DNA of 64,000 bases from Orenia metallireducens (GCF_003001995.1 NZ_PVNB01000002.1:1-64000), one strand, 5' to 3'; positions 50,300 to 60,171 are shown, numbered from the stretch's first letter. The notes: generated from the sequence alone by a model not told the origin. Program-made: numbers and translations.

Positions 50300-51082
50300 A
50301 TGTCAGAAGATAAGAAAGAGTGGTGGGCTGAAGCTTATGAACAGATGCAAAAGTTGGGATATGACTATCATTATATAGATTTTGCTTCAGCTAAGAAGGA
50401 GCTAGAGTTTATTGAGAGAGCATTGGATTTAAAGAAAGGAGATCGAGTGCTAGATTTAGGATGTGGTAATGGACGCCATAGTATTCTATTAGCTGAGTTG
50501 GGCTATCAAGTAATAGGAGTTGATTACTCTAAGAGTTTATTGGAGATGGCCAAGAGAGAAGCAGGGAAGAGGGATTTAGATTTAGAACTTCGTTGCCAAG
50601 ATATGTTGACCCTTGATGAGAGCTCACTTTATGATGGGGTAATTATCTTAGATGGTTCCTTTGGAATATTTACTGATAGTGAGAATGAAGATATAATTAG
50701 AAGGGTAGCTAAAGCATTAAAGCTAGGAGGTAAGCTGTTAGTGCAGAGCTATAATCCCTATTATATGGCCTTAAACCAAGGTAGAGAGGCTGAAGTAGAA
50801 GGTGATAGTACCTTTATCAGAGAGACCAGCTTTGACATTGAACAGGGAGCGGTAGTCGATAATATCATCGCTCTTGATAATATTACAGGAAAGCATCAAC
50901 GGATAAACACACGTTATTATCGTGCCTACACCATTCCTGAATTAAAGAAGATAAGTAATAGATATAGTTTAGGAAATTTAAAGGTTTATGGACATGATGA
51001 TGATTTTTATCCTAAGTTAGAGTTACCCTTTGATGTGCAAGAGGATATGGTAATGTATCTGCTTTTAGAGAAGGTGAATTAG
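50300..51082 (+). CDS. class I SAM-dependent methyltransferase
   Basis: 260 residues. Motif I RVLDLGCGNGRHSILLAELG, motif II VIGVDYSKSLLEMAKREA, DGVIILDGSFGIF, and LKLGGKLLVQSYNPYY. This family acts on small molecules; substrate unknown. Not closely similar to the methyltransferase at 26889. GAGGAG RBS. Confidence 0.92.
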   Translation: MSEDKKEWWAEAYEQMQKLGYDYHYIDFASAKKELEFIERALDLKKGDRVLDLGCGNGRHSILLAELGYQVIGVDYSKSLLEMAKREAGKRDLDLELRCQDMLTLDESSLYDGVIILDGSFGIFTDSENEDIIRRVAKALKLGGKLLVQSYNPYYMALNQGREAEVEGDSTFIRETSFDIEQGAVVDNIIALDNITGKHQRINTRYYRAYTIPELKKISNRYSLGNLKVYGHDDDFYPKLELPFDVQEDMVMYLLLEKVN

Positions 51083-51148
51083 TTAGATATTTGGTTTTAT
51101 CTATAAAGTATGAGTAAAAATTTTAGAGTAAACAAAAAGGAGAATAGC

Positions 51149-51790
51149 ATGGATAATATAGAGAATTTTAGTAAAGGTGAAGAGATTACAAATGCTATCT
51201 TGCATGGGATTGGATTGGGTTTAGCGATTGCAGCTTTAGTTATATTGGTTATTTTCGCTAATGTTTCAGGAAATGTCTGGCATATAGTTAGCTTTAGTAT
51301 CTATGGTTCCACCTTGATTTTGCTTTATTTATCATCAACTCTATACCATAGCTTTCCTGAGGGTAAAGCTAAGGATATCTTTGAAATCTTTGATCATTCT
51401 GCTATATATCTATTGATAGCTGGAACTTATACACCATTGACTTTGATTGCTCTAAAGGGAGCATTAGGTTGGACTATCTTTGGAGTGGTTTGGGCAATTG
51501 CGATTATTGGAATTATATTTAAGGTATTCTGGGTTAAGAAATTTGTGGTATTTTCAACAGTTTTATATATAGTGATGGGCTGGATAATTGTTTTTGCAAT
51601 TAAGCCGTTACTGTTGACGATGACAGCAAGGAGTTTAATATTTTTAGTTGTTGGAGGGGGATTATATACAATTGGGTCTATATTTTATGTTTGGCGTAAG
51701 CTCAAATATCATCATGCTATCTGGCATCTATTTGTGTTAGCAGGTAGTATCTGCCACTTCTTTACTATATTATTCTTACTACCTGAATAA
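51149..51790 (+). CDS. hemolysin III family membrane protein
   Basis: 213 residues from the ATG at 51149 (AAAAGGAG upstream; earlier codons lack an RBS). Seven helices. Motifs SSTLYHSFPEGK and IFDHSAIYLLIAGTYTP and the C-terminal HHAIWHLFVLAGSICHF carry the conserved His and Ser/Asp of the PAQR/hemolysin III family. Bacterial roles are unclear. Upstream is the methyltransferase, 66 bases away. Confidence 0.93.
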   Translation: MDNIENFSKGEEITNAILHGIGLGLAIAALVILVIFANVSGNVWHIVSFSIYGSTLILLYLSSTLYHSFPEGKAKDIFEIFDHSAIYLLIAGTYTPLTLIALKGALGWTIFGVVWAIAIIGIIFKVFWVKKFVVFSTVLYIVMGWIIVFAIKPLLLTMTARSLIFLVVGGGLYTIGSIFYVWRKLKYHHAIWHLFVLAGSICHFFTILFLLPE

Positions 51791-51851
51791 AGAAAGGTTA
51801 ACTCGTTTGTTATGAACAGATATTTATTTTAGATAAAAAGGGAGTGATAAA

Positions 51852-52481
51852 ATGCCAACAGATACTTTCTTTAATCTACCTCAAGAGAAGCAGGATAGAA
51901 TTATTGCTGTAGCCATAGATGAGTTTGCTAATTATGCTTATCATAATTCTACTATAAATCGGATAGTAGAGAAGGCTGAGATAGCAAAAGGGAGTTTTTA
52001 TCAGTACTTTAATGGGAAAAAGGATTTATTTAAATATATAATGCTAGATATTATAGGGAAAAGGAAATTAGAATATCTTGATTATATGGTAGAAAATATG
52101 GATAAGTTAAATTTTTTTCACCATTTACGTGAGCTTTATTTAGGTGGAGTTAAGTTTGCTAAAGATAATCCTAAGTTACAAGCTATAGCAACTAAATTTA
52201 TTAAAGATAGTAGTAATGATTTGAAAAAGGAGATTTTAGGTGAGACTGCTGTTGCTGGTAATGATTTTATGAAAGAATTGTTAGTTAAAGGGGTAAAAGA
52301 AGCAGAGATTAAACCTGACTTAAATATAGATGTAATAGTATTTATTCTGATCCAATTTAATTTTTCAGCCTTTGAATTTCTATTTAATAAGATTGAAGTT
52401 TGGGATGAAGAGCAAATAGTAGCTTTGATTGATGATCTATTGTATATAGTGGAGAATGGGATTAAGAATAAGAACTATTGA
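51852..52481 (+). CDS. TetR-family regulator
   Basis: 209 residues. N-terminal HTH (about 10-55): KQDRIIAVAIDEFANYAYHN, INRIVEKAEIAKGSFYQYFN. C-terminal ligand domain helical. Its first nine residues MPTDTFFNL match the TetR at 60207 exactly; the two are paralogues. A TAAC-tcgttt-GTTA palindrome just upstream may be its operator. No obvious target gene follows; repeat and IS remnants do. Confidence 0.9.
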   Translation: MPTDTFFNLPQEKQDRIIAVAIDEFANYAYHNSTINRIVEKAEIAKGSFYQYFNGKKDLFKYIMLDIIGKRKLEYLDYMVENMDKLNFFHHLRELYLGGVKFAKDNPKLQAIATKFIKDSSNDLKKEILGETAVAGNDFMKELLVKGVKEAEIKPDLNIDVIVFILIQFNFSAFEFLFNKIEVWDEEQIVALIDDLLYIVENGIKNKNY

Positions 52482-52560
52482 TTTTGGTTCTTCTATGTCT
52501 TTTGTAAAAAACCCTATATTGTAGTAAATTTAATGTAGGTTTACTCCAATGAAGAAATTC

Positions 52561-52686
52561 TTAAGCAGCAATAGTATTAAGATGATTTCTGTACTCTACA
52601 GGAGTCATCTCTTTTCAAAATCTATGCTATCACCACAGGTTAAACCACTCCAAGAGTACTTCCTCAAAATGATTGATGCTTACCAT
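52561..52686 (-). pseudogene. IS3-family transposase 3' remnant
   Basis: On the minus strand the frame ends KEMTPVEYRNHLNTIAA, the common C-terminal TPVEYR ending of IS3-family OrfB transposases (upstream WFN matches the WYN region), but three in-frame stops interrupt it. The DDE core is absent. Flanking TGTCTTTTGTAAAAAACC could be a terminal repeat. Confidence 0.65.
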
Positions 52687-52783
52687 TAGAAATCTCCTAA
52701 TAATATTCAAATATCAATTCACCTTGTGAATTATAAGGTTGAGTAGTATCACTATCATTATTTCAGATATAAGCTTTGCTCTA

Positions 52784-52879
52784 TTTTCTGTCGGGAATCA
52801 GGAATCTGGAAGCAGTATAGTTCACAGGACACCTACCTACCAAAGTAAAAAGTGTCCCAATATCCCTATAAAGTTTCAT
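52784..52879. repeat. dispersed element, inverted edge copy
   Basis: In inverse, ATGAAACTTTATAGGGATA then TTGGGACACTTTTT at 52847-52879 is a close match to the edge at 29604-29636. Upstream GGGAATCAGGAATCTGGAAG is quasi-repeated. Confidence 0.55.
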
Positions 52880-52969
52880 TTTAAATGCACATACCTATAG
52901 AATAGCTAGATTGAAAAATACTATAAAAGATAAATTTTATAAATATTTATAATTATATACATATTATCT

Positions 52970-53012
52970 TAATATCCTGCAAAACATTTTATTATTTTGC
53001 AGGATATTTTAG
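52970..53012. terminator. strong terminator-like hairpin
   Basis: AATATCCTGCAAAA / TTTTGCAGGATATT with a ten-base loop, then TAGTATTTTG. Confidence 0.7.
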
Positions 53013-53231
53013 TATTTTGTTTAATATATAATATTAAGAAAATCAAATGCTAAATAATGCAGTTTTTATGTGATGAATTTAAAAAATGATATAAGTAACA
53101 CTTTTCTTAAATGATATTCGTAAATTTTTATAGTTATCTCCCAAATAGCAAAGTATTTTATAAAGGTTATATTAAGTTTAATATAATTATAGATGTATAA
53201 TATTTTCAACCAAATAAAAAGGAGGGGTAAA

Positions 53232-55361
53232 ATGAGAATTAACGCTAAATTATTGTTACTTTTAAGTTTAATTGTTAGTGCTACTTTAGTTGTTGGTTGC
53301 TCATCTGAATCATTAGATGAGTTAAGAGAAGATAAAGTAAATTTAACGATTGAAATTGAAGGTGAAGGGAATGTAAAGGATTTTTCACAAGGTGTTCATC
53401 AATTGGACAAAGATGCAAAGATAGCTTTGGAGGCTATAGCAGATGAAGGACAAGGATATGAATTCTCTGAATGGAAAGGTGAAGTTACTAATAAGAGTTC
53501 TGCTACGACCACAATCTTAATGGATAAAGATAAAATAGTTACAGCTGTATTTGTTAAACACAATGAGGCTATAGTGGAGACAGCAGAAGAATTAAATCAA
53601 GCAATAACTAATGAAAGTGTTACAGATATTATCTTAGCTAAAGATATTACTGCTAATGTGTCTGCTACAAGGCTAGTAAATATCAATTTTGCTGGCTATA
53701 CTATTACAGGTAATATTAGCTTTAATACCAGTGATTCTGGTATCTTAAAGCTTAGTGGAGAGGGTACTATTACAGGTGATTTAATCATTGCGACTCCTAA
53801 TGCAACAGTCAATAATGATGCTACTATTAATGGAACTACTAACATTGAAGACTCTAGTGTTATTGCTAGCATACAAGGGTTAGTCTCTATTCAAGGAACA
53901 TCAACTCAATCCTTTAATAATACTGGAGAGTTAGGTGATGTAAATATCAAACTTGCTGGCTATTTTTTTAAGAATCGAGCTGGAAGTAAGGTTGAAAACC
54001 TAAATGTTGAAAGTAATAATGTAGTAGTAGAGAATGATGGGAGTGAAGTTACTAACATTAATGTTAAAGGTCAAGGAGCAAGTGTAAGTAATAAAAATGG
54101 TAGTAAAGTAGTAGGAAAGATTGAGGTAAGTGGTGATGATGCAGCAGTAGAGAATGATAGCAGTGAGATAGTAGAGATAAGTGTTAATGCTGCTGGGGCA
54201 AAGGTAAGTAATAAGAAGACAATCACTAAAAAAATTACTGTAGGTGTAAATGCAGATGGTGCTGAAGTTGATAATGAAGATAGTACAATTGGTGATGCAG
54301 ATGATGCAGACAGTGGAATTGAGATAAAGGCACCTAATGTAAAATTGAGAAATAAAGCAGGTTCTAAGATAACAGGAAAGATTAATGTAAGTAATAGTGC
54401 AATTGGAGCAGAGGTAGAGAATGAAGATAGTCAAGTTAGTGAGGTTAGTGTAGACGCTCTAGGGGCTAAAGTAAGAAATAAAGCAGGAACTACAGTTACA
54501 GGAAGGATTAATGTAACTGCTGATAATGCAGAAATAGAGAATGAGGGAACTGTTGAAAACCCAGTTGAAGTTGCTGAGGTTAATGTCAATGCTGCTGGGG
54601 TAAAAGTAAGAAATAAAGTAGGTTCTAAAGTTACAGGAAAGATTAGTTTAGGTGATAATGCTTCAAATGCAGAGATTGAAAATAGTGGTGAGGTACAAAA
54701 CTTAGAATTGTCTGATAATTCTAAAGATTCTGCTACAGTGGTGAATGAAGGTGAAGGTCAAGTAAAGAAAGCTAATGTTGAAATTTATATAGTAGCTATT
54801 ACAGAATTAGAAGTTATAGTTGAGAAGGGTACAGAAATCAATTTACCTGGAAGTATAACTCCTAAAAAACTTGATACTAATGGTTTAAGTAATGGAAATC
54901 CAGTACAAGTTGCTTGGGAAAATGCAGCGGGAACTTCTCTAGGCAATGGAGCAATAAAAGTAATTGCTGATGAAATAGAGGATAGAATTTATATAGGAAA
55001 AATTACCCTACCAAATAATAGAGTTGTTAGCATTAAATTTAAAGTAAATATTAAATCTGAAATTCCAGTTGATATTGAACTACAGGATGGACCAGCTCAA
55101 GTAACTGGTGTAACTGCTAGTTTAGATACAAATGGGGATGTTAAATTAAATTGGAATTCAGTAGAAGATGCAGCTTATTATTTTGTTTATAGAAGTGAAT
55201 CAGCTGATATTGATACAGCTCGAAGGATTGCTGATATAGATGATACTATGTATATAGATACTGAAGTAACAAGTGGAAGCTATTACTATTGGATAGAAGC
55301 CTACAATGTTCATAGTTTAGCAAGTCAAATGTCAACCAATACTTTTATCGAGGTTAAATAA
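53232..55361 (+). CDS. beta-helix surface lipoprotein with FnIII domain
   Basis: 709 residues from the ATG at 53232 (AGGAGGGG upstream). Lipobox LVVGC (Cys about 24). Then a bacterial-repeat/InlB-B-like module (about 38-115: GEGNVKDFSQGVHQL, FSEWKGEV, VTAVFV), a parallel beta-helix of alternating 18-20-residue units (about 160-500; VSNKxGSKVxGKI alternating with VENDSSEVxEISV), and a C-terminal fibronectin-type domain (about 615-708: VTGVTASLDTNGDVKLNW, YYWIEAYNVHSLAS). Likely surface-exposed and adhesive or structural; no catalytic residues seen. Upstream of a lipoprotein with the same FnIII domain, 26 bases away: an operon. Confidence 0.85.
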   Translation: MRINAKLLLLLSLIVSATLVVGCSSESLDELREDKVNLTIEIEGEGNVKDFSQGVHQLDKDAKIALEAIADEGQGYEFSEWKGEVTNKSSATTTILMDKDKIVTAVFVKHNEAIVETAEELNQAITNESVTDIILAKDITANVSATRLVNINFAGYTITGNISFNTSDSGILKLSGEGTITGDLIIATPNATVNNDATINGTTNIEDSSVIASIQGLVSIQGTSTQSFNNTGELGDVNIKLAGYFFKNRAGSKVENLNVESNNVVVENDGSEVTNINVKGQGASVSNKNGSKVVGKIEVSGDDAAVENDSSEIVEISVNAAGAKVSNKKTITKKITVGVNADGAEVDNEDSTIGDADDADSGIEIKAPNVKLRNKAGSKITGKINVSNSAIGAEVENEDSQVSEVSVDALGAKVRNKAGTTVTGRINVTADNAEIENEGTVENPVEVAEVNVNAAGVKVRNKVGSKVTGKISLGDNASNAEIENSGEVQNLELSDNSKDSATVVNEGEGQVKKANVEIYIVAITELEVIVEKGTEINLPGSITPKKLDTNGLSNGNPVQVAWENAAGTSLGNGAIKVIADEIEDRIYIGKITLPNNRVVSIKFKVNIKSEIPVDIELQDGPAQVTGVTASLDTNGDVKLNWNSVEDAAYYFVYRSESADIDTARRIADIDDTMYIDTEVTSGSYYYWIEAYNVHSLASQMSTNTFIEVK

Positions 55362-55387
55362 ATTAAAACTAAAAAAGGGGTGAAATA

Positions 55388-58300
55388 ATGATTAAAGCAT
55401 TAAAAAAATCAGGAGTTCAGTTATTACTTTTGTTAGTAGTAATTACCTCAGTTTTGATGACAGGATGTAGTAGTGAAGGTGATACTCCAGAAGTAGCCAA
55501 AGAAGGGTTAGTTAAGATTAACCTTAGTTCTGGAGTTGGTATTCAGAATATTGGTGAAGAGATTAATTTATCTAGTTATAGAATCACCATAATTAAAGAT
55601 GGCAATGAATTAGCTTCACAAGAATTAGCTTCAATTAATGAAACAGCTAATTTTAAATTAAGAGCAGGAGATTATCAAGTTGTTGCTGAAGCTATTGAAA
55701 CCATTGATGGTAATGATTATGTAGCATATAAAGGAAGTGAAACATTAAAGGTTTCTAGTGAAGGTGTAACTAGTAAAACTATTACTCTTAAGTTACAAGA
55801 TGGAGATGTCAAGGTAAATATAAGCATTACTGGAGAATGGGTGCCTTCAAATCAAAGTAAAGTTATTATCAGTTATCCTCGTCGTGATGTTTATGAACAA
55901 TTTATTGATTTAAGCGAAGGTACAGCGATCGCTAACTTTAAAGGTATTCCAGCAAGAAAATGGGATATAGTTGTACAAGTTGGTGAGGACAGTGTTAAAA
56001 AAGAAGGAATCTATATCTTGCCAGACCGTGTTAATATCTTTGGATTTAATGTAAGCCAAACAGAATCTGGAATTTCTATTGATGTAGAGAATGGACCAGC
56101 TCAAGTAACTGGATTAACAGCTAGTTTAGATAGTAATGGTGATGTTAAGTTAGTTTGGGATTTAGTCGAAGATGCGGCTTATTACTTCATTTATAGAAGC
56201 ACTGAGTCAGAAGTAACAACTGCTAAAAGAATTGCTGATACAGAAACTACTGAATATGTTGATACAATATTGGGTGATGGGACTTATTATTACTGGGTAG
56301 AAGCTTATAATGCTAATGGATTAGCAAGTAAGATGTCTAGTGCTGTTGAAATATCAGTGACTAAGCCAGAAGCAACATTAGATGATGCTAAAGCCTTTGT
56401 AACTAATCTTAGACAGCATGGAGTTAATCTACAACAAGCAGGACAAGCTCAAGCTGAGAAGATAGAAACTAATCTAAAAGCAGATGTAATCCCTTATTTA
56501 GTTGCTATGGGGTATAGATTAGAGAGAGTTAAGGATGTACTTAAAGCTCATGGTATTTTAGTGGATCAAAGAAGAGGATATGGTCCTGGGACATATACTG
56601 TTGATTTAACTCAATTAGAAGCTTTTGAGGATATATACTGGGGGGAACTAGAAAATTATTTTAACGATTTCAATGATTATTGGGATGAATTCTATGCTAA
56701 TACATTTTATGATCAGAATAATTGGGTAGAAGGAGAATATGAAGCTTATAAAGATTATTATATTTCTAATTATACTCAATATAATAGCTTTGTTGAATAT
56801 GTTGAAACTCAAACAGGCTTTATAGCTAACAAAGCACCAGTAACTAATCCACAAGAATTAGCAGAATGGAATTGGGTGATTAATTTTGTTAATAGTGATG
56901 AGCAGGTTACAATTACAATGAATAATCTAGAGGATGTTGAAAGTAGAGAGGTAGTAGAGTTAGAGAAATATGACCATTACGAGATTGAAAAATTTGATTT
57001 TACAAAAGCAGACTTTACCTACAAGCATACATCAGCCATTGATGAAAATTTTGATTGGTCCTTTGACTTTACTGTTGATGCTGAAGAGACTGAAACTATA
57101 GTTGGTATTGATGAGTGGGTAAATGATTACTATTGGGCAAGTGTTTATTATGAGGACCCTGAAACAGGTTATGGAAGTTCATATCAAATCAAAGAGCTTT
57201 GGAAAGAGATAGCTCAATCTGGTCCAGGAGATTATGTGATTGATTTAGCTAAGTATGCTAAATATCAAGAAATTAAATATTATCAAGATATAAGTGAAGA
57301 TGCTTATCCAGGGGATTATATAGAAGATTATTGGCAGTATGAACAAGATTTCTATAATGATACTGTTAAGTATGACCAGTATGCTGGAGATTATGAAGCA
57401 TATTATTTTGCAGAGCATAGCCAATATGCAAATTTTGCAGACTATGTTATGGACTTAAAAGCACAAATTGAAGAAATAAAAGCTAATATTGTAGTAGCGA
57501 GTACTCCAATTATTAATCCTGAAGAATTAGATAAGTGGGAATGGAATATCAGCTTTGTTAATAATAATGAATCATATACTGTGGTTAGAGATAATACAGG
57601 TTATGTTCCAGAGTATGGAGAATATGATGAACCTGAGATTATAATTATTGAATCTAAAGAGGGATATGAATATTACACAACGATACCAACTAAGGGAAGC
57701 ATCAAGGTCTTAGGTACTATGACTGATAGTCAGACTTTAAGTGATGAGAATAATATATTTGCTGAGCTTTATGAAGAGGAAGTTCCAACTGAAATTCCAC
57801 CTATTGGAACAATTAATTTAGATGCTAGTCTTACTTTAGATTTAAAGCAAGATGATCAAACTCCTAATCAGTTTGTAAGCTATCAAGGTCAATTTGCTTC
57901 TGAAGCCTTTAGCTATAATGGAAATGCCAATATTAACTTTATTAATGTACCATCTTATCAGGAGGTGCATGATAGAAAAGGGGTAGGGGTTTTAGTAGAT
58001 AATATGAACTTTGAAGGTGTGTTAAGCACAGCAGTATTTAAATTAACTGGTTCAACTAAAGCTGATTTTGTTAAGAAAGAGGTTAGATTTGAAGATGGAG
58101 AATATCAAATCATATCATTACCTGATATAGTGAATTTTGCTGGAAGTTATGAGGATATCTCAGTTGAAGAAGGATTTAGATTTGATGGTTCTTTAACCTT
58201 AGATCTAGATTATAATGATTTCAATATCGATTTAACTGCTTGGGACTTTGAGAATAAATTTAATTACTTGCCAGGAACTGTTACTTTAACTGGTGATTTA

Positions 58301-58642
58301 GTAAATACAGGATATGAAGATGTTCATTTAATTGTTAAAATTATGCGTGATGGTTATCAACATTTGACTTCTGACTTCAAGTATAGCTTTGGAAGTAAAT
58401 ATATTGCTGGAGTAGCTAAGTATGGAGCAGAAGAGCCTTTCCATTTAGAAGCATATAGCGAGCAAGGATTGAATCTTAACTTTAAGGATTATGCTGATGA
58501 GCTTAAGCTAGGAGAAATAAGAAGCAATAAAGGTACACTGTATGGAGAGATAATTTCATCTGATGGATTACCGCAGGTTAACTTTAGTGATGGAGAAATT
58601 ATTTCATTAGTACCAGAGCAATCAGATTTACAAACACAGTAA
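55388..58642 (+). CDS. acidic Tyr-rich giant lipoprotein
   Basis: 1084 residues. Lipobox LMTGC with Cys26-27 region. N-terminal beta modules (about 40-230), FnIII domain (about 235-325) nearly identical to the end of the preceding protein, then two related segments (about 395-530 and 610-735), each with Tyr/Asp/Glu-rich stretches and a NP-EL-xxW-W-ISFVN motif. The C-terminal 250 residues are beta-rich (FDGSLTLDLDYNDFNIDLTA). No enzymatic motif. A probable exported surface component. GGGGTG RBS. Confidence 0.8.
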   Translation: MIKALKKSGVQLLLLLVVITSVLMTGCSSEGDTPEVAKEGLVKINLSSGVGIQNIGEEINLSSYRITIIKDGNELASQELASINETANFKLRAGDYQVVAEAIETIDGNDYVAYKGSETLKVSSEGVTSKTITLKLQDGDVKVNISITGEWVPSNQSKVIISYPRRDVYEQFIDLSEGTAIANFKGIPARKWDIVVQVGEDSVKKEGIYILPDRVNIFGFNVSQTESGISIDVENGPAQVTGLTASLDSNGDVKLVWDLVEDAAYYFIYRSTESEVTTAKRIADTETTEYVDTILGDGTYYYWVEAYNANGLASKMSSAVEISVTKPEATLDDAKAFVTNLRQHGVNLQQAGQAQAEKIETNLKADVIPYLVAMGYRLERVKDVLKAHGILVDQRRGYGPGTYTVDLTQLEAFEDIYWGELENYFNDFNDYWDEFYANTFYDQNNWVEGEYEAYKDYYISNYTQYNSFVEYVETQTGFIANKAPVTNPQELAEWNWVINFVNSDEQVTITMNNLEDVESREVVELEKYDHYEIEKFDFTKADFTYKHTSAIDENFDWSFDFTVDAEETETIVGIDEWVNDYYWASVYYEDPETGYGSSYQIKELWKEIAQSGPGDYVIDLAKYAKYQEIKYYQDISEDAYPGDYIEDYWQYEQDFYNDTVKYDQYAGDYEAYYFAEHSQYANFADYVMDLKAQIEEIKANIVVASTPIINPEELDKWEWNISFVNNNESYTVVRDNTGYVPEYGEYDEPEIIIIESKEGYEYYTTIPTKGSIKVLGTMTDSQTLSDENNIFAELYEEEVPTEIPPIGTINLDASLTLDLKQDDQTPNQFVSYQGQFASEAFSYNGNANINFINVPSYQEVHDRKGVGVLVDNMNFEGVLSTAVFKLTGSTKADFVKKEVRFEDGEYQIISLPDIVNFAGSYEDISVEEGFRFDGSLTLDLDYNDFNIDLTAWDFENKFNYLPGTVTLTGDLVNTGYEDVHLIVKIMRDGYQHLTSDFKYSFGSKYIAGVAKYGAEEPFHLEAYSEQGLNLNFKDYADELKLGEIRSNKGTLYGEIISSDGLPQVNFSDGEIISLVPEQSDLQTQ

Positions 58643-58714
58643 ACATTTAAAATAAGAGGGTAGTCGAATATTCGGCTACCTTTCTATATATAAACTGAAA
58701 AAAATTTCTGTTTA

Positions 58715-58783
58715 TATAGTGTCAGTGTGAGTGGCTTTGTATTAAGGTCTTCTCACACTCACACTAGTCACTCACACTATATA
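58715..58783. repeat. inverted quasi-repeats of GTGTGAGTG words
   Basis: ATATAGTGTCAGTGTGAGTG on the left and ACTCACACTAGTCACTCACA then CTATAT on the right, with CACACTCACAC inside. About 70 bp, just before the gene at 58798. Confidence 0.65.
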
Positions 58784-58797
58784 ATAAAGGTGATTAA

Positions 58798-59898
58798 ATG
58801 AAAAAAATGATTGGATTAATATGTATATTTGTTTTAAGTGGGACTATAAATTTAGAAGCCAAAAATATAAGTATTAATTATAAAAATGAGATATTTTTTA
58901 ATAATAATCAGTTTTCTTTAATGTCTTTGCTAGAGGAAGAATATTCAGAGTTATCAACAGATATAAGTAAAGATTTTCATGTAGAGTATGATAAGGAAGA
59001 GGAGTTTCTTGTAGAATTATTTGGAGGTAAGTTTTTTATAGGTTATATTAAAGAAAATGAACAAAATCTTACATCTAATGATGAAACTCTTAGCTTCTTT
59101 ATTGAAGACCAGCAAGAAAATGATGGTTATAGTCAGGAACAATATAATATAGAGTTAAAGAGTATAAGTCAGCTTTTAGGAGGAGTCATTATTGGTGGAA
59201 AAATTTTATCTAGTGATAAAACTAGTTTGACAATCAATAGTAAAATATTAGAAGGATTAGAATTAATTTGGAGAGATTATACGGGAGAGATTAATGCTAA
59301 GCAGGATCAAAAGGATTACTATGCGTCTGGAACTAAGAGGTTTATAAATACTAATCTGAATCAAGAAATGAGTTTAGCTGATAAGTTTGATAGTTCTGGA
59401 TATAGTTTAGGTGGTAGTTTTAAGTGGGAGATAAAAGATAATTTAGAGTTGAATTTAGTAGCAGAGAATATCTATAGTAAAATAAAGTGGAATAATGTGT
59501 ATACTGAAAGTCAGTCTTTAAATGAAATTATTATTAAAGAGAATAATGTGAGGGTAAGTAATATTAATTTTCCTTATGATAAAGATGAACGAAGATGGGG
59601 GTGTGAAGATTATATTACTGAATTAACTCCTGAATATGATTTGTTCTTAACTAGTCATCGTAGTCAATTAGGGATTTTTTATCGTGAAGAAGTTTATCCT
59701 TATTTTAATTATAAATTATTAGTTAAGCCTATTATGATTAAAACTGGATTTTATGGTGAATTTTTATCCTTGGCTTTAGCATATAAAGGATTAAATTTAA
59801 ACTTAAAGACTAAGAATATAGATTTGTTTTCATCCTCGGGAGTTTTGGTTGACTTAAGTTTTAAAATAGAATTTTGGAATAAAGAAAAGAAATTATAG
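58798..59898 (+). CDS. secreted strand-rich protein, possible beta-barrel
   Basis: 366 residues with a signal peptide (MKKMIGLICIFVLSGTINLE). The rest alternates polar and hydrophobic residues in about a dozen or more strand-like runs (GYSLGGSFKWEIKDNLELNL, YNYKLLVKPIMIKTGFYGEF, LNLNLKTKNI), as in outer-membrane barrels or DUF-type porin-like proteins. No terminal Phe. If the host is a diderm this fits an outer-membrane protein; otherwise a secreted beta protein. Follows the lipoprotein pair and may be part of the same surface module. Confidence 0.6.
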   Translation: MKKMIGLICIFVLSGTINLEAKNISINYKNEIFFNNNQFSLMSLLEEEYSELSTDISKDFHVEYDKEEEFLVELFGGKFFIGYIKENEQNLTSNDETLSFFIEDQQENDGYSQEQYNIELKSISQLLGGVIIGGKILSSDKTSLTINSKILEGLELIWRDYTGEINAKQDQKDYYASGTKRFINTNLNQEMSLADKFDSSGYSLGGSFKWEIKDNLELNLVAENIYSKIKWNNVYTESQSLNEIIIKENNVRVSNINFPYDKDERRWGCEDYITELTPEYDLFLTSHRSQLGIFYREEVYPYFNYKLLVKPIMIKTGFYGEFLSLALAYKGLNLNLKTKNIDLFSSSGVLVDLSFKIEFWNKEKKL

Positions 59899-59979
59899 TA
59901 AATGTAACCTATAGATTAGATTTTTTATTTGTCTATATAGAACATGAAAAAGAAGTTTAATAATTTAACTATTTCTGAT

Positions 59980-60004
59980 AAGCCACAGGTTTAAACCTGT
60001 GGCT
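59980..60004. terminator. palindrome, possible terminator
   Basis: AGCCACAGGTTT / AAACCTGTGGCT, 80 bases after the stop at 59898. No T-run. Confidence 0.5.
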
Positions 60005-60081
60005 CAATATTATAATAGAACAAATAAAAAATCTTTAATGTCTTATATACTCTATAGGATACATTTTGCTATTGCAAAAGT

Positions 60082-60171
60082 TTGACAAAAGAGCTTTTTT
60101 GGAATATAATGTGACTATGGAGTCATATTATCTGTTTAAAAAATTTTATCTACTATGTGACTATTAAGTCA
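60082..60171 (+). promoter_or_regulatory. consensus promoter with paired TetR operators
   Basis: TTGACA (60082) and TATAAT (60105) with a 17-base spacer are a perfect sigma-A promoter. Just downstream lie two palindromes, TGACT-N4-AGTCA at 60112-60125 and 60158-60171, both flanked by TATG/CATA-like bases and 46 bases apart. They fit operators of the TetR gene that follows. Confidence 0.8.

Larger units (their letters stand above)
52482..53231. other. intergenic, 750 bases, repeats and IS remnant
   Basis: Holds the IS3-type relic at 52561-52686, a repeat block at 52784-52879, a strong terminator hairpin at 52970-53012 and A+T-rich leader. No intact ORF. Confidence 0.6.

Noticed and set aside
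52561-52686. active insertion sequence
   Set aside because: Only the C-terminal codons remain with several stops.
54000-54434. minus-strand 144-codon ORF
   Set aside because: Antisense of the beta-helix repeat region; Ile/Thr/Cys-rich artefact of repeated codons.
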